64,000 bases of DNA from Pelorhabdus rhamnosifermentans (GTDB taxonomy: Bacteria; Bacillota; Negativicutes; UMGS1260). A model generated the notes under the pieces. It was not told where the DNA came from and did not search any database. It saw nothing but the letters and a program-made list of their open reading frames with translations. Both the position numbers and the translations under genes were made by a program. Location of the stretch: NCBI RefSeq assembly GCF_018835585.1, contig NZ_JAHGVE010000009.1, forward strand, positions 1-64,000, written 5' to 3'. Each line of letters starts with the position of its first letter. Within the stretch, counting starts at the first letter, position 1. This document shows positions 43,944 through 52,210 of this stretch, piece after piece.

Positions 43944-44354
43944 ATGAATATTGCTTTTTTCTTGATTCCAAAAAGTGAAGTAGTTTACTTGCCTGTAATT
44001 TGTACAATGCGACAAGCACTTGAAAAAATGGAATATCATCGTTATACGGCAATTCCGCTTATCGATGATCAGGGAAAATATGCTGGGACCCTTACTGAAG
44101 GCGATTTGCTGTGGAAGATGAAAAATACTCCGGGTTTAACTTTTGCTGATACTGAGAAGGTTACGATTCAAGAAATTCCTTGGCGAATGAAGAATAATCC
44201 GGTGCATGTCAACTCGGAAATAGAGGAACTATTTTCTTTGGCTATTGATCAGAATTTTGTACCTGTAGTAGATGACAGTAATATTTTTATTGGCATTATT
44301 CGCCGTAGAGAGATTATCGAGTATTATCAAAAAAACAATATAGGAAATAGATAA
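43944..44354 (+). CDS. CBS-domain protein
   Basis: This 136-residue protein consists of two CBS motifs: one around RYTAIPLIDDQGKYAGTLTEGDLLW and the second around NFVPVVDDSNIFIGIIRRREII. CBS pairs bind adenine nucleotides and regulate other proteins. ATG 43944 is chosen with AAAGGGG upstream; the frame opens at 43887. It is about 75 bases after the CheX-like gene and probably belongs to the same transcription unit. It has no attached catalytic or membrane domain. Confidence 0.85.
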   Translation: MNIAFFLIPKSEVVYLPVICTMRQALEKMEYHRYTAIPLIDDQGKYAGTLTEGDLLWKMKNTPGLTFADTEKVTIQEIPWRMKNNPVHVNSEIEELFSLAIDQNFVPVVDDSNIFIGIIRRREIIEYYQKNNIGNR

Positions 44355-44404
44355 ATTTTTCATTCGTATCTTGGATGAAAAAGAATCAGTAGCAAAAGTA
44401 AGGG

Positions 44405-44447
44405 TCTCAATTGTCGCTTTAAAAGGGATAATTGAGATTCTTATTTT
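44405..44447 (+). terminator. terminator after the CBS gene
   Basis: TCTCAATT at 44405-44412 pairs with AATTGAGA at 44430-44437, followed by TTCTTATTTT. Confidence 0.65.
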
Positions 44448-44559
44448 ATGTCTACGTAATTTGAAGGTGCTTTCTTACTTATAAAATAACGATAATCTGT
44501 TCATACTATCTATATATCTTATGAGAATCTATTGATTTGTTGCTAAAGGATGAATTGCT

Positions 44560-45471
44560 GTGCAAATTAAAGTTGGTATACCACAGGCCATGCTTTATCA
44601 TGAATTTGGGAGATTGTGGACTGGCTTTTTTCAAACTATGAATATTCCTGTTACTGTTTCAGGTGGCACAAATAAACACATGCTAGATCGTGGCACCATA
44701 CTGGCTATGGATGAATCCTGCTTGCCCCTTAAGGTGTATTTGGGGCATGTTGATTCTTTGCTTTCCAGCTGTAGTCATATCTTTGTTCCCCGTATCGTTC
44801 AGTATCATCAGCATTTTTATTTTTGCTCTAAATTCGCCGGACTCCCTGATATTGTTTGCAATACTTTTGGACTGTCACCCGAGCGGCTTATTTCTCCTAA
44901 CATGGAGGAGCATTTGCTGACAAATCAACTGAGAGCTGTTTATACGACTTGTCATGCCTTAGGGGTATCGGCTGTTGCTGGATATCTTGCCTATCATCAG
45001 GCACTTCAATCATGGAAAAGTCAGGCGCTGTCAGACAAAGCAGTTTGCAAGGACAGTATCGCAGTGATTGGTCACAGTTATTTAGTAAAGGATATATTTT
45101 TCTGTCATGATATTGAGCAGGTACTCACTTCATATGGGGTCACCATGATTACTTCTGATCAGATAGCAAGTAAAGTGCTCTATGATGAATCGAAGATTTT
45201 TGAGTCGGATATTTACTGGCAACTGTCAGCAAAAATTGCCGGGGCAGCCCAGTTTTTTTGTCGGCAGAAGGATGTTAAAGGGGTTATTATGCTGTCAAGC
45301 TTCGGTTGTGGTCCGGATTCACTTGTAAACGAATATATTGAACATTATGTTTTGAAAAAAAGTGGGAAACCCTATATTATTATTAATCTTGATGAACATA
45401 CGGGAAGGGCTGGATTGATTACACGAGTGGAAGCCTTCTTGGATTTAATGGAATGGAGGAAGAAAGGGTGA
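44560..45471 (+). CDS. DUF2229 / acyl-CoA dehydratase activase-related protein 1
   Basis: This is a 303-residue protein of the DUF2229 group found beside 2-hydroxyacyl-CoA dehydratase activases. Cysteines in ESCLPLKVYLGH and SSFGCGPDSLV are likely iron-sulfur ligands, and DEHTGRAGLITRVEAF is a shared signature. GTG 44560 follows AAAGGATG. Its stop overlaps the next gene's GTG by three bases. That next protein shares the same signature blocks, so the two are diverged paralogous subunits of one complex. Confidence 0.8.
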   Translation: MQIKVGIPQAMLYHEFGRLWTGFFQTMNIPVTVSGGTNKHMLDRGTILAMDESCLPLKVYLGHVDSLLSSCSHIFVPRIVQYHQHFYFCSKFAGLPDIVCNTFGLSPERLISPNMEEHLLTNQLRAVYTTCHALGVSAVAGYLAYHQALQSWKSQALSDKAVCKDSIAVIGHSYLVKDIFFCHDIEQVLTSYGVTMITSDQIASKVLYDESKIFESDIYWQLSAKIAGAAQFFCRQKDVKGVIMLSSFGCGPDSLVNEYIEHYVLKKSGKPYIIINLDEHTGRAGLITRVEAFLDLMEWRKKG

Positions 45472-46550
45472 AATTAACTTATCCTCACATGGGATATTTA
45501 AGCATTCCAATTTTTAATATGCTGACGAATTTAGGTATTGAAGTCATTAAGGCCCCACCAATTTCCAAGAAAACTGTTGAATTAGGTTCAAGCCATTCCC
45601 CAGAGGGAGTGTGCCTACCTTATAAAATCAATATGGGAAATTTTTTAGAGGGGATTGATAGAGGCGCTGATACGTTAATAACTATCTGTGGTGCAGGTAA
45701 GTGCCGCATGGGCTTTTATAATGCCGTACAAAAAATCAGTTTAGCAGCAAACAAGAATTTAGCATTTTATACGCTCAACACAGATAACCTGTTTAGTGAC
45801 TTGTATCGGTTTTTATGTATAGCAGCGCCTAAGGCCAGTCGTCTGTCTGTCGTGAAAAATATTATGTTAGCACTTAAATCGCTCCAAGCGCTAGATGCCA
45901 TTAATGCTGCGAAAAATTTTTATGGTGCACGTTCAAGTGCTCCTGAAAGGATTATCCGTCTTTGTGAAGAAAGCATCCAGCAATTTGCTTATTGTCGTAA
46001 TTTTCGTGATATCAGGCGCTTGCGGGAACAGGCGTTGGAGGAGATAAGGGCATCGACTCCAGTTAATGAATTTCAACCAGCCAAGGTCGTTTTGCTTGGC
46101 GAATTTTATGTCTTAATGGAACCCTACGTTAATCATAGACTTGAGAATATGCTTGTTAAACAAGGTATTGAAGTAAAAAAATTTACTTTTACCGGTCAGT
46201 GGGCTTATGCTAAAACACTGATGCAGACTTTAGGATTGTACAATGAGGAAAAAGAATGTCTAAGCCAAGCCAGACCTTATTTTCATTATCATGTAGGTGG
46301 TGAAGGGCTAAAGTCAGTCGGTCATGCTGTTAGTTGCGTGCAGAAGGATTATGATGGGCTGATTCATGTTTATCCTTTCGGTTGCACGCCGGAAGTTGTT
46401 GCGCAATATGCACTAAAAAATATTGCCCATGATTATGAGTTGCCTCTGTTGTCCTTAAGTCTTGATGAACACGCGAGTGATGTCGGTATTGTGACACGAG
46501 TGGAAGCTTTTGCTGATTGTATTCAGAGAAAAAGAACTAAAACAAACTGA
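45468..46550 (+). CDS. DUF2229 / acyl-CoA dehydratase activase-related protein 2
   Basis: This 360-residue protein has the same blocks as its upstream neighbour: GVCLPYKINMGN, CGAGKCRMGF, YPFGCTPEVVAQY and DEHASDVGIVTRVEAF. Conserved cysteines suggest a bound iron-sulfur cluster. GTG 45468 with GGAGG 7 bases upstream overlaps the previous stop; ATG 45453 has no site. It converges on the BcrA/BadF-type activase gene across a shared terminator. In many anaerobes such parts belong to one very long polypeptide; here they are separate genes. Confidence 0.8.
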   Translation: MKLTYPHMGYLSIPIFNMLTNLGIEVIKAPPISKKTVELGSSHSPEGVCLPYKINMGNFLEGIDRGADTLITICGAGKCRMGFYNAVQKISLAANKNLAFYTLNTDNLFSDLYRFLCIAAPKASRLSVVKNIMLALKSLQALDAINAAKNFYGARSSAPERIIRLCEESIQQFAYCRNFRDIRRLREQALEEIRASTPVNEFQPAKVVLLGEFYVLMEPYVNHRLENMLVKQGIEVKKFTFTGQWAYAKTLMQTLGLYNEEKECLSQARPYFHYHVGGEGLKSVGHAVSCVQKDYDGLIHVYPFGCTPEVVAQYALKNIAHDYELPLLSLSLDEHASDVGIVTRVEAFADCIQRKRTKTN

Positions 46551-46590
46551 GTCGTCTTTCCAGCAAGGAAGGATGACCCAGTTTGTTTTA
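46539..46590. terminator. bidirectional terminator between DUF2229 and activase genes
   Basis: AAAACAAACTG at 46539-46549 pairs with CAGTTTGTTTT at 46579-46589, with further stem inside. It overlaps the stop codons of the convergent genes. Confidence 0.88.
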
Positions 46591-47553
46591 ATGATGAATC
46601 GTTTCTTTGTTGCTCCATTTACCACAACGATCTCCCCAACGTGCTGCGATTTCGTTGTTTAATTGGATTTCTATTATTTCACATAAATTTGGACAACCCT
46701 TACATTCAAAACTGTGAGGCCGATAGTTGTTATGAATTAAATCAAAACCACGAAAGACAGTAGAGGGCTTTTCTTTGACTTGTTCTTTTGCTAAAAGGGC
46801 GGCACCAATGGCACCCATGACGTTGTAGTGGGGTGGGATCATAACAGGGAGGTCCAGGGCATTTTCAAAGGCTTGTTTCATTCCTTGATTTGCAGCGACA
46901 CCGCCCTGGAACAGGATGGGGGCCTGAATACTCTTTCCTTTACCTACATTATTAAGATAATTGCGTACCAATGCTTGGCATAGGCCGTTTAGAATATCAG
47001 CAATTTGGTGTCCCGTTTGTTGTTTGTGAATCATATCTGATTCAGCGAATACGGCACAACGCCCAGCTACACGTATGGGTGTCGTAGATTCTAAGGCTCG
47101 ACTTCCAAAATCTTCAATGGGCATGCTCAAACGCGCAGCCTGCTGATCTAAAAAAGACCCTGTTCCAGCGGCACATACTGAATTCATGGCAAAGTCTATG
47201 ACAACGCCATGTCGGATGAGGATGATTTTAGAATCCTGCCCGCCAATTTCAATAATCGTTTGCACATCAGGTACAGTATGCATGGCCGCTATAGCATGGG
47301 CTGTAATTTCATTTTTGATTGAATCGGCTCCGACGACAACGGCTGCCAGCTGTCGTCCGCTGCCCGTTGTACCAACGCCTGACACAGTTAAGTTGCTATT
47401 GCGTTCATTGATTTGTTTCAGGCCGTTTTGGACAGCCTCAATGGGTCGACCTTGTGTTCGGATGTAGAGAGTATCGATGACTTTATCTTGATTGTTAAGT
47501 ACTGCCACATTAGTACTGACTGATCCAACGTCAATGCCCAAGAATACTTTCAT
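46588..47553 (-). CDS. BcrA/BadF-type ATPase, acyl-CoA dehydratase activase
   Basis: This 321-residue ASKHA-fold ATPase resembles HgdC. VFLGIDVGSVSTN is the phosphate-1 motif, IIEIGGQDSK the second, and CAAGTGSFLDQQA includes a cluster-ligand cysteine, with the second in AGRCAVFAES. Such homodimers hold one [4Fe-4S] cluster and drive an electron into dehydratases using ATP. A C-terminal tail with ECKGCPNLCEI and GDRCGKW adds four more cysteines, which simple activases lack. ATG 47553 follows AAAGGGGG; the frame opens at 47577. No dehydratase subunits lie nearby. Confidence 0.88.
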   Translation of the reverse strand: MKVFLGIDVGSVSTNVAVLNNQDKVIDTLYIRTQGRPIEAVQNGLKQINERNSNLTVSGVGTTGSGRQLAAVVVGADSIKNEITAHAIAAMHTVPDVQTIIEIGGQDSKIILIRHGVVIDFAMNSVCAAGTGSFLDQQAARLSMPIEDFGSRALESTTPIRVAGRCAVFAESDMIHKQQTGHQIADILNGLCQALVRNYLNNVGKGKSIQAPILFQGGVAANQGMKQAFENALDLPVMIPPHYNVMGAIGAALLAKEQVKEKPSTVFRGFDLIHNNYRPHSFECKGCPNLCEIIEIQLNNEIAARWGDRCGKWSNKETIHH

Positions 47554-47644
47554 TAAGCTTCCCCCTTTGGAGTACATAGCGAACCTTACTATTATGTTCT
47601 TTTGAGGAAAAATAATGCAAGATGATTTAAGAGATTATATAGTA

Positions 47645-47682
47645 ATAAGCAGGGCTGCCTGGTGGGCAGTCCTGCTTATTTT
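47645..47682 (-). terminator. terminator downstream of pta
   Basis: AATAAGCAGG at 47645-47654 pairs with CCTGCTTATT at 47671-47680 around an inner CTGCC/GGCAG stem. It lies just beyond the pta stop. Confidence 0.8.
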
Positions 47683-47709
47683 GACGTGGTTTCATTGATT
47701 CAAAAATGA

Positions 47710-48708
47710 TTACTGTTGGCTTGCTTGTACAGAAGTAATGGCAACCATGTTGACAATATCGTTGACATTGCAGCCACGTGATAAGTCATTGACTGGTTTT
47801 GCTAACCCTTGAAGAATAGGACCCGTGGCACTTGCATTGCCTAGTCTTTGCACAAGCTTGTACCCAATATTGCCTGACTGAATATCAGGGAATATTAGTA
47901 CGTTGGCTCTGCCAGCTACGGTGCTGCCAGGAGCCTTTTGGCGGCCTACTGATTCAATGAGTGCAGCATCGGCTTGGAATTCTCCATCAATTTCTAAAGA
48001 AGAATCAAGGCCTTTAGCAAGTTTTGTAGCTTCTACAACTTTGTCTACCCATTCGTGCTGGGCGCTTCCTTTGGTAGAGAAGGAAAGATAGCCAATAACA
48101 GGTTCAAAATTGCACAGGTTTTTTGCTGTTTGAGCAGCTTGTATGCCGATTTCAGCAAGTGTTTGAGCGTCAGGCGCAATATTTACGGCACAATCGGCAA
48201 AAACGAACACGCCCTCACTGCCTAGTGTGCAATTTGGTACTGACATTAAGAAGGCACCGGAAACGGTCTTAAATGGTTTTTTCGTTTTAATAATTTGTAA
48301 AGCAGGACGTAAAACATCGCCTGTTGTGCTGAGTGAACCAGCAACCATGCCATCCATATCGCCATTATAAACCATCAGTGTGCCAAAATATAATGGATTC
48401 TTGATTAATTCGGCAGCTTTTTCTAAGGTCATGCCTTTGGCTTTTCTTACTTCATACAGTGCTTGTACATAATGATCATGTTGAGAACATGTAGCAGGGT
48501 CGATGATTTCAATGTCTGTCAGATCCACCTTGGCCTCTGAAGCCTTTTTAGCGACTTCTTTTTGATTACCGACGAGAGCAATTTTGGCTATTTTTTGGTC
48601 CATAATTTCTCTAGCCGCTTGAATTACGCGAATATCACTACTTTCAGGTAATAATATTCTTTGTTGTGTCGATTTTGCTTTGTTCTTAATGGTTGTTAAA
48701 AGATCCAT
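47710..48708 (-). CDS. pta: phosphate acetyltransferase
   Basis: This 332-residue enzyme converts acetyl-CoA and phosphate to acetyl phosphate in acetate fermentation. Family strings include RILLPESSDIRV, MVYNGDMDGMVAGS, GVFVFADCAVN and VAGRANVLIFPDI, and the length fits the short Pta form. GGAGGAATC precedes ATG 48708; the frame opens at 48723. The gene is alone, and no acetate kinase gene is in the window. Confidence 0.95.
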   Translation of the reverse strand: MDLLTTIKNKAKSTQQRILLPESSDIRVIQAAREIMDQKIAKIALVGNQKEVAKKASEAKVDLTDIEIIDPATCSQHDHYVQALYEVRKAKGMTLEKAAELIKNPLYFGTLMVYNGDMDGMVAGSLSTTGDVLRPALQIIKTKKPFKTVSGAFLMSVPNCTLGSEGVFVFADCAVNIAPDAQTLAEIGIQAAQTAKNLCNFEPVIGYLSFSTKGSAQHEWVDKVVEATKLAKGLDSSLEIDGEFQADAALIESVGRQKAPGSTVAGRANVLIFPDIQSGNIGYKLVQRLGNASATGPILQGLAKPVNDLSRGCNVNDIVNMVAITSVQASQQ

Positions 48709-48918
48709 GTGAGATTCCTCCACTCTAGAATGTGATAAATTGTGATGTTATGTATTATACTCTTGCGAGTTTGAAGCCAATTTATTTACAAGTTCTATTA
48801 TGACACAAGGAGGCAGTGAATTTCAAGAAAATAGTCAACCGAGTATTATTGACGAAAATATGTGAATAGAAGGAAAAATAACGGATAAACTAAGGACGAA
48901 ATTTAAGGAGGTGGAAGC

Positions 48919-49083
48919 ATGGCACTGCCGGGAGTAAGATGTGAGGTATCAAATTGCAAATATTGGCAGCAAGGCGAACATTGTAATGCAGTAGACATTG
49001 AAGTAAAGGTTGATCAAGGCCAAAGTAACGCGCGTACCAGTGATCAAACAAATTGTCACACTTTTATGCCACAAAGCAGTTAA
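48919..49083 (+). CDS. DUF1540 domain protein
   Basis: This 54-residue protein starts MALPGVRCEVSNCKYW and has cysteines at 8, 13, 22 and 46, the DUF1540 pattern (likely a metal-binding knot; function unknown). AAGGAGGTGG precedes ATG 48919. A terminator follows immediately. It is a single gene on the plus strand between minus-strand pta and yitT. DUF1540 proteins are frequent in spore-forming anaerobes. Confidence 0.82.
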   Translation: MALPGVRCEVSNCKYWQQGEHCNAVDIEVKVDQGQSNARTSDQTNCHTFMPQSS

Positions 49084-49085
49084 AT

Positions 49086-49124
49086 AGAAATCTCACCGGA
49101 CAGTAAAGTTCGGTGGGATTTTTT
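49086..49124. terminator. bidirectional terminator
   Basis: AAATCTCACCG at 49087-49097 pairs with CGGTGGGATTT at 49110-49120, allowing a G-U pair, and T's follow. Confidence 0.85.
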
Positions 49125-49982
49125 TTAATGAATAGACTTTTTCTTGAATTGTCCGCCCATTACATCGTGAACATCACTAATGGTAACAAAACCGTTTTCA
49201 TCGACTTCTTGAATAATATCCTTTAGTTTCGAAATTTCCAGACGCGAAATTACAGCATATAATACATTTTTTTGTTCTTTACTATAGCCGCCTTCACCGT
49301 GTAAGATCGTTACACCCCGGCCTAATCGGCTCATGAGTGCGGCTGAGATTTCATCAGGCTTTTCAGATACGATGAGAGCTGCTTTTGATTCATTAAGTCC
49401 TTCAATGGTGATATCAATGACTTTAAAGGCGATAAAATAAGCGACAAGTGAATACATGGCCTTATCCCAGGTAAAAATCAGTCCGGCACTTGTTAAAATA
49501 AACAGGTTGAAAAACATGACCATTTCGCCTACTGAAAATCCTGTTTTTTGATCTAAAATAATGGCAACTACTTCGGCGCCATCTGTAGAACCGCCAGAGC
49601 GAATAATTAATCCTGTGCCGATGCCAACAATGATGCCGCCAAATACAGCGGCTAAAAATAAATCAGTTGTTAACCCGGGAATTGGGTGAAAGATGCTTAC
49701 CCAATAGGATAGGGAAACAACTGAAAAGAGTGTGGAGATGGCAAACTTTTTCCCGATCTGCATATAGCCAATATAGAGAAAGGGGATATTTAAGATGGCA
49801 ATAAAGAGACTAAGGGGATAGCCTGTTACATGACTTGCCATGATGGATATGCCGACGATGCCGCCATCAATAATTTGATTGGGTACTAAGAAAAACTCTA
49901 ATCCTGCTGCCGCAATCATAGCTCCGATGAAAAGTAAAATATACTTTCTTAAGAGTTTTAGTACGAATTTTTTTTGTGTCAA
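49125..49982 (-). CDS. YitT family membrane protein (DUF161-DUF2179)
   Basis: This 285-residue protein has about five membrane spans followed by a cytoplasmic DUF2179 domain (TILHGEGGYSKEQKNVLYAVI). GLEFFLVPNQIIDGGIVGIS and IRSGGSTDGAEVVA are typical YitT-family strings. No transport substrate is established for the family. The start is TTG 49982 behind GGGAGGG; the frame extends to 50015 through the site itself. Confidence 0.9.
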   Translation of the reverse strand: MTQKKFVLKLLRKYILLFIGAMIAAAGLEFFLVPNQIIDGGIVGISIMASHVTGYPLSLFIAILNIPFLYIGYMQIGKKFAISTLFSVVSLSYWVSIFHPIPGLTTDLFLAAVFGGIIVGIGTGLIIRSGGSTDGAEVVAIILDQKTGFSVGEMVMFFNLFILTSAGLIFTWDKAMYSLVAYFIAFKVIDITIEGLNESKAALIVSEKPDEISAALMSRLGRGVTILHGEGGYSKEQKNVLYAVISRLEISKLKDIIQEVDENGFVTISDVHDVMGGQFKKKSIH

Positions 49983-50144
49983 TAAATTCCCTCCCTGAAG
50001 TCTGTAACAAGACATTTTTATAGCTTGTATTATTTATATTCTATCTTATTTTATAGTTGTTTTCAACTGAGTATAAATAGTTATTCTTATTAGTGAATAA
50101 ATTTTCCTAACTGAATCCGGCATTTGAATTTCCATATAAATGCC

Positions 50145-50181
50145 AAAAGAGAGAAAGCTTAGCGGCTTTTCTCTCTTTATT
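50145..50181 (-). terminator. terminator of the 38-residue gene
   Basis: AAAGAGAGAAA at 50146-50156 pairs with TTTCTCTCTTT at 50168-50178, with a T-run on the minus strand. Confidence 0.75.
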
Positions 50182-50213
50182 CCATCATATTTGGTGAGCG
50201 TTTTTATTATGAA

Positions 50214-50330
50214 TTAGCTAGATGTTGAATCATTGCTAAAACCAAAGAATAATAAAATAATAATAAGTATAATGATAATCCCTTGATTACCACCAAAGCC
50301 ATTGAAACCGCCACCATGACCAAAGTTCAT
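50214..50330 (-). CDS. YjcZ-like Gly-rich membrane microprotein, 38 residues
   Basis: This 38-residue peptide has a Gly-Phe-rich N-terminus (MNFGHGGGFNGFGGN), one membrane span made mainly of isoleucine and leucine, and a short polar tail. The layout is that of YjcZ-type sporulation-associated small membrane proteins in Bacilli. AAAGGAGGAG lies 8 bases before ATG 50330, and a terminator follows the stop. It is too short for most automated calls but has every sign of expression. Confidence 0.72.
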   Translation of the reverse strand: MNFGHGGGFNGFGGNQGIIIILIIILLFFGFSNDSTSS

Positions 50331-50435
50331 AAGTAGATCTCCTCCTTTGTTTGATATTACAGTCTATGCAGGAAGAATTGTTAGGGTGATCTACTCTACA
50401 GGCACAATAAAAAAGCTTCGCTACCTGTAAAACTT

Positions 50436-50543
50436 TTATTTCATCAAAGAATAGATGCCAAGATAGATGAGAAGCAGTAGGACGATAAGGCCATAGTAAT
50501 AGTTCGCTTTTGATTTATTCGGATTACCATTTGGTCTGAACAT
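50436..50543 (-). CDS. single-span membrane microprotein, 35 residues
   Basis: This 35-residue peptide has a polar N-terminus (MFRPNGNPNKSKANYYYG) followed by one hydrophobic span ending SLMK. TAGGAG lies 11 bases before ATG 50543, slightly far. No family recognised. It lies 105 bases upstream of the YjcZ-like gene on the same strand and shares its size and topology, suggesting a common functional class. Confidence 0.55.
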   Translation of the reverse strand: MFRPNGNPNKSKANYYYGLIVLLLLIYLGIYSLMK

Positions 50544-50853
50544 GTTTAAAAAACTCCTATCTTTTTCATGCTGTATTATAGTATATACGGGGAATAAAGG
50601 AAAAATCCTTTATTGTAATTGGATAAACGATAATAAATTCTTCTTGCTATTCTATCTTTATTGTGATATACTAAATAAAATCATTAACCGAATGCAAATA
50701 GTTAATACTAAGCAGTTTATTAAAGTGAAAGAATTAAACCCATTCTCTCCCATCTATAGAATACTGGTAATGGTTCAGATAATAGCGGCTGGTAGTGCAT
50801 GTGTTGATTGCATTACGATTATCAGTATAAATAGAGAACGGAGGAGAATGTAT

Positions 50854-51057
50854 ATGAATATTGAAGAAAATATTAGACAGCTTCTGAAAAAGTTGATATT
50901 TTTGGGATATCAACGGTTTCAAATTAGAAATATTATCAATGAAGCTCTTGGACAACAGCTTTTGGAAAATGACTATCGACAGAATGTGCAAGTCATGATT
51001 GCTTTACAAAAGTATGAACAACTGGGCAGTGAATATTTACTTACTTACAGTAAATAA
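50854..51057 (+). CDS. small hypothetical helical protein, 67 residues
   Basis: This 67-residue hydrophilic protein appears mainly helical (NIEENIRQLLKKLIFLGYQ) with a conserved-looking QVMIALQKYEQLG segment. I do not recognise it. GGAGGAG lies 7 bases before ATG 50854; the frame opens far upstream at 50542 without a site. A terminator follows at 51083. It is flanked on both sides by minus-strand microprotein genes. Confidence 0.65.
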   Translation: MNIEENIRQLLKKLIFLGYQRFQIRNIINEALGQQLLENDYRQNVQVMIALQKYEQLGSEYLLTYSK

Positions 51058-51082
51058 TTGAATTGATAGGTTTTTGTAATTG

Positions 51083-51115
51083 TTATGCGACAGGCTTAAG
51101 GCTTGTCGCATTTTT
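51083..51115 (+). terminator. terminator of the 67-residue gene
   Basis: ATGCGACA at 51085-51092 pairs with TGTCGCAT at 51104-51111, with GGC/GCC-type pairs inside and a T-run after. Confidence 0.85.
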
Positions 51116-51162
51116 ATGTTATACGAACTGGAGAAGGGAGCTTGCGTTTGGTTGATAATTTT

Positions 51163-51264
51163 TTAGTAATAATTCCACCAGTAAGGATGATAATTCCACC
51201 ACCGTTTACGGCGTGGTCGATAGTGATAAGGGCATCCGTAAGGATTACCATAAGGACAAAACAT
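51163..51264 (-). CDS. Tyr/Trp/Pro-rich microprotein, 33 residues
   Basis: This 33-residue peptide is made mostly of Tyr, Trp, Pro, His and Arg (MFCPYGNPYGCPYHYRPRR, then WWNYHPYWWNYY). AAAGGAGG lies 8 bases before ATG 51264; the frame continues upstream to 51396 but through the neighbouring terminator. The composition recalls coat or adhesive peptides. No family recognised. It is on the same strand as the other microprotein genes. Confidence 0.55.
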   Translation of the reverse strand: MFCPYGNPYGCPYHYRPRRKRWWNYHPYWWNYY

Positions 51265-51328
51265 AGGGAGAACCTCCTTTGTTTTATATCCTATATTATG
51301 TAATTTGCTTAGTGCATGTTCCCAATGT

Positions 51329-51375
51329 GTGATAACAAAAAAGACTGACAGATTGTCAGTCTTTTTTGTTATCAC
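51329..51375. terminator. perfect 22-base palindromic terminator
   Basis: GTGATAACAAAAAAGACTGACA at 51329-51350 is exactly complementary to 51354-51375 around a 3-base loop; A6 and T6 runs lie inside the arms. It includes the stop codon of the 46-residue gene. Confidence 0.85.
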
Positions 51376-51512
51376 GTAGGGTTTGAATTTTTGCAAGGTC
51401 GATATTTTTTTTCGGTTGATTCTTGTTTGGAATCATCCATGGCGCTGACACTTTCAGCAGCCGGCTTGCTTTCTTTCTGGGGCGTTGAATCGCTTAAATC
51501 TTTAAATGACAT
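51372..51512 (-). CDS. small hydrophilic protein, 46 residues
   Basis: This 46-residue acidic and serine-rich protein (MSFKDLSDSTPQKESKPAAE) is likely disordered and ends KYRPCKNSNPT with one cysteine. AAGGAG lies 9 bases before ATG 51512; the frame extends to 51554. Its stop codon lies in the palindromic terminator. No family recognised. Confidence 0.6.
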   Translation of the reverse strand: MSFKDLSDSTPQKESKPAAESVSAMDDSKQESTEKKYRPCKNSNPT

Positions 51513-51644
51513 GATGCACATCTCCTTTTTGTGCTGAATAGATGTTTCGTGCATAGTATGTCCGAGTGAAGGTATTTTTTATCGATATTTTTATTATTGT
51601 ATAAACTAGACTGTAAAAGGTTACCATAAAAAGTAATGGAGTAG

Positions 51645-52145
51645 ATGGGAGTGAAAAGAGTGGTGCAAAAACTACTTTCCTGGATAATTATTGGGGCTAC
51701 TATGGGGATAGTCACAGCTGGTTTGCTCATATTTAGTGTGGATAGGCCTTATATTCAGCAGAAGGCTGTCATGACGCTTGTTCAAAGCGGTATGAGTAAC
51801 CCTGATATTCGTGAGATGATTATTTCGCAGGCTATGATTTATTTAAAATCGTCAGAAGGAAAGCAAGAAATGGTTGCTTATTTAAAAACACCAGAAGTAG
51901 CCCATGTACTTGCTGAACAAATGGAGACACCGGAATTTCGACAGCATCTTCTTCACTTTATGCAGGTTCCAGAAGTTCGGCAGGCTTTTATTCAGTCATT
52001 GCAAGAAGTACCTGAATTTAAAATTTTAAAAGCTCTTGGTGAAATTGTTCCAAATGATGAATCAGCTGTAAGTTCAGAAAAACCGTCCAATCCTGCGGTA
52101 AAAACCGGGGAGAAGTCATTGTCCACGACGGTTGCACGGCCATAA
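51645..52145 (+). CDS. hypothetical membrane-anchored protein, 166 residues
   Basis: This protein has one N-terminal membrane span (IIIGATMGIVTAGLLIF) and an exported helical region with repeated units YLKTPEVAHVLAEQM / METPEFRQHLLHFM / MQVPEVRQAFIQSL, about 16 residues each, all carrying a (T/V)PE(V/F) turn. The tail is polar. It may be anchored with its helical repeats outside the membrane. ATG 51645 has GGAG at 5 bases; GTG 51660 is an alternative. Function unknown. It precedes the thiamine operon but has a separate promoter between. Confidence 0.68.
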   Translation: MGVKRVVQKLLSWIIIGATMGIVTAGLLIFSVDRPYIQQKAVMTLVQSGMSNPDIREMIISQAMIYLKSSEGKQEMVAYLKTPEVAHVLAEQMETPEFRQHLLHFMQVPEVRQAFIQSLQEVPEFKILKALGEIVPNDESAVSSEKPSNPAVKTGEKSLSTTVARP

Positions 52146-52166
52146 TAAAAATGGTGTGTTAGAGGC

Positions 52167-52195
52167 TTTACAATAGGAAATATTTGTGCTATATT
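52167..52195 (+). promoter_or_regulatory. sigma-A promoter of the thiamine operon
   Basis: TTTACA at 52167-52172 and TATATT at 52190-52195 with a 17-base spacer, placed just upstream of the TPP riboswitch. Confidence 0.75.
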
Positions 52196-52210
52196 AAACA
52201 TAACAATATA

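Noticed and set aside
48816-48869. 17-codon GTG-started frame (VNFKKIVNRVLLTKICE) after AAGGAGG
   Set aside because: Good ribosome binding site but very short, no known leader-peptide logic and no hairpin downstream; not enough support.
51329-51375. Perfect 22-base palindrome as a mobile-element end or recombination site
   Set aside because: The arms contain A6/T6 runs and it follows a stop codon exactly where a terminator is expected; no transposase or target duplication nearby.
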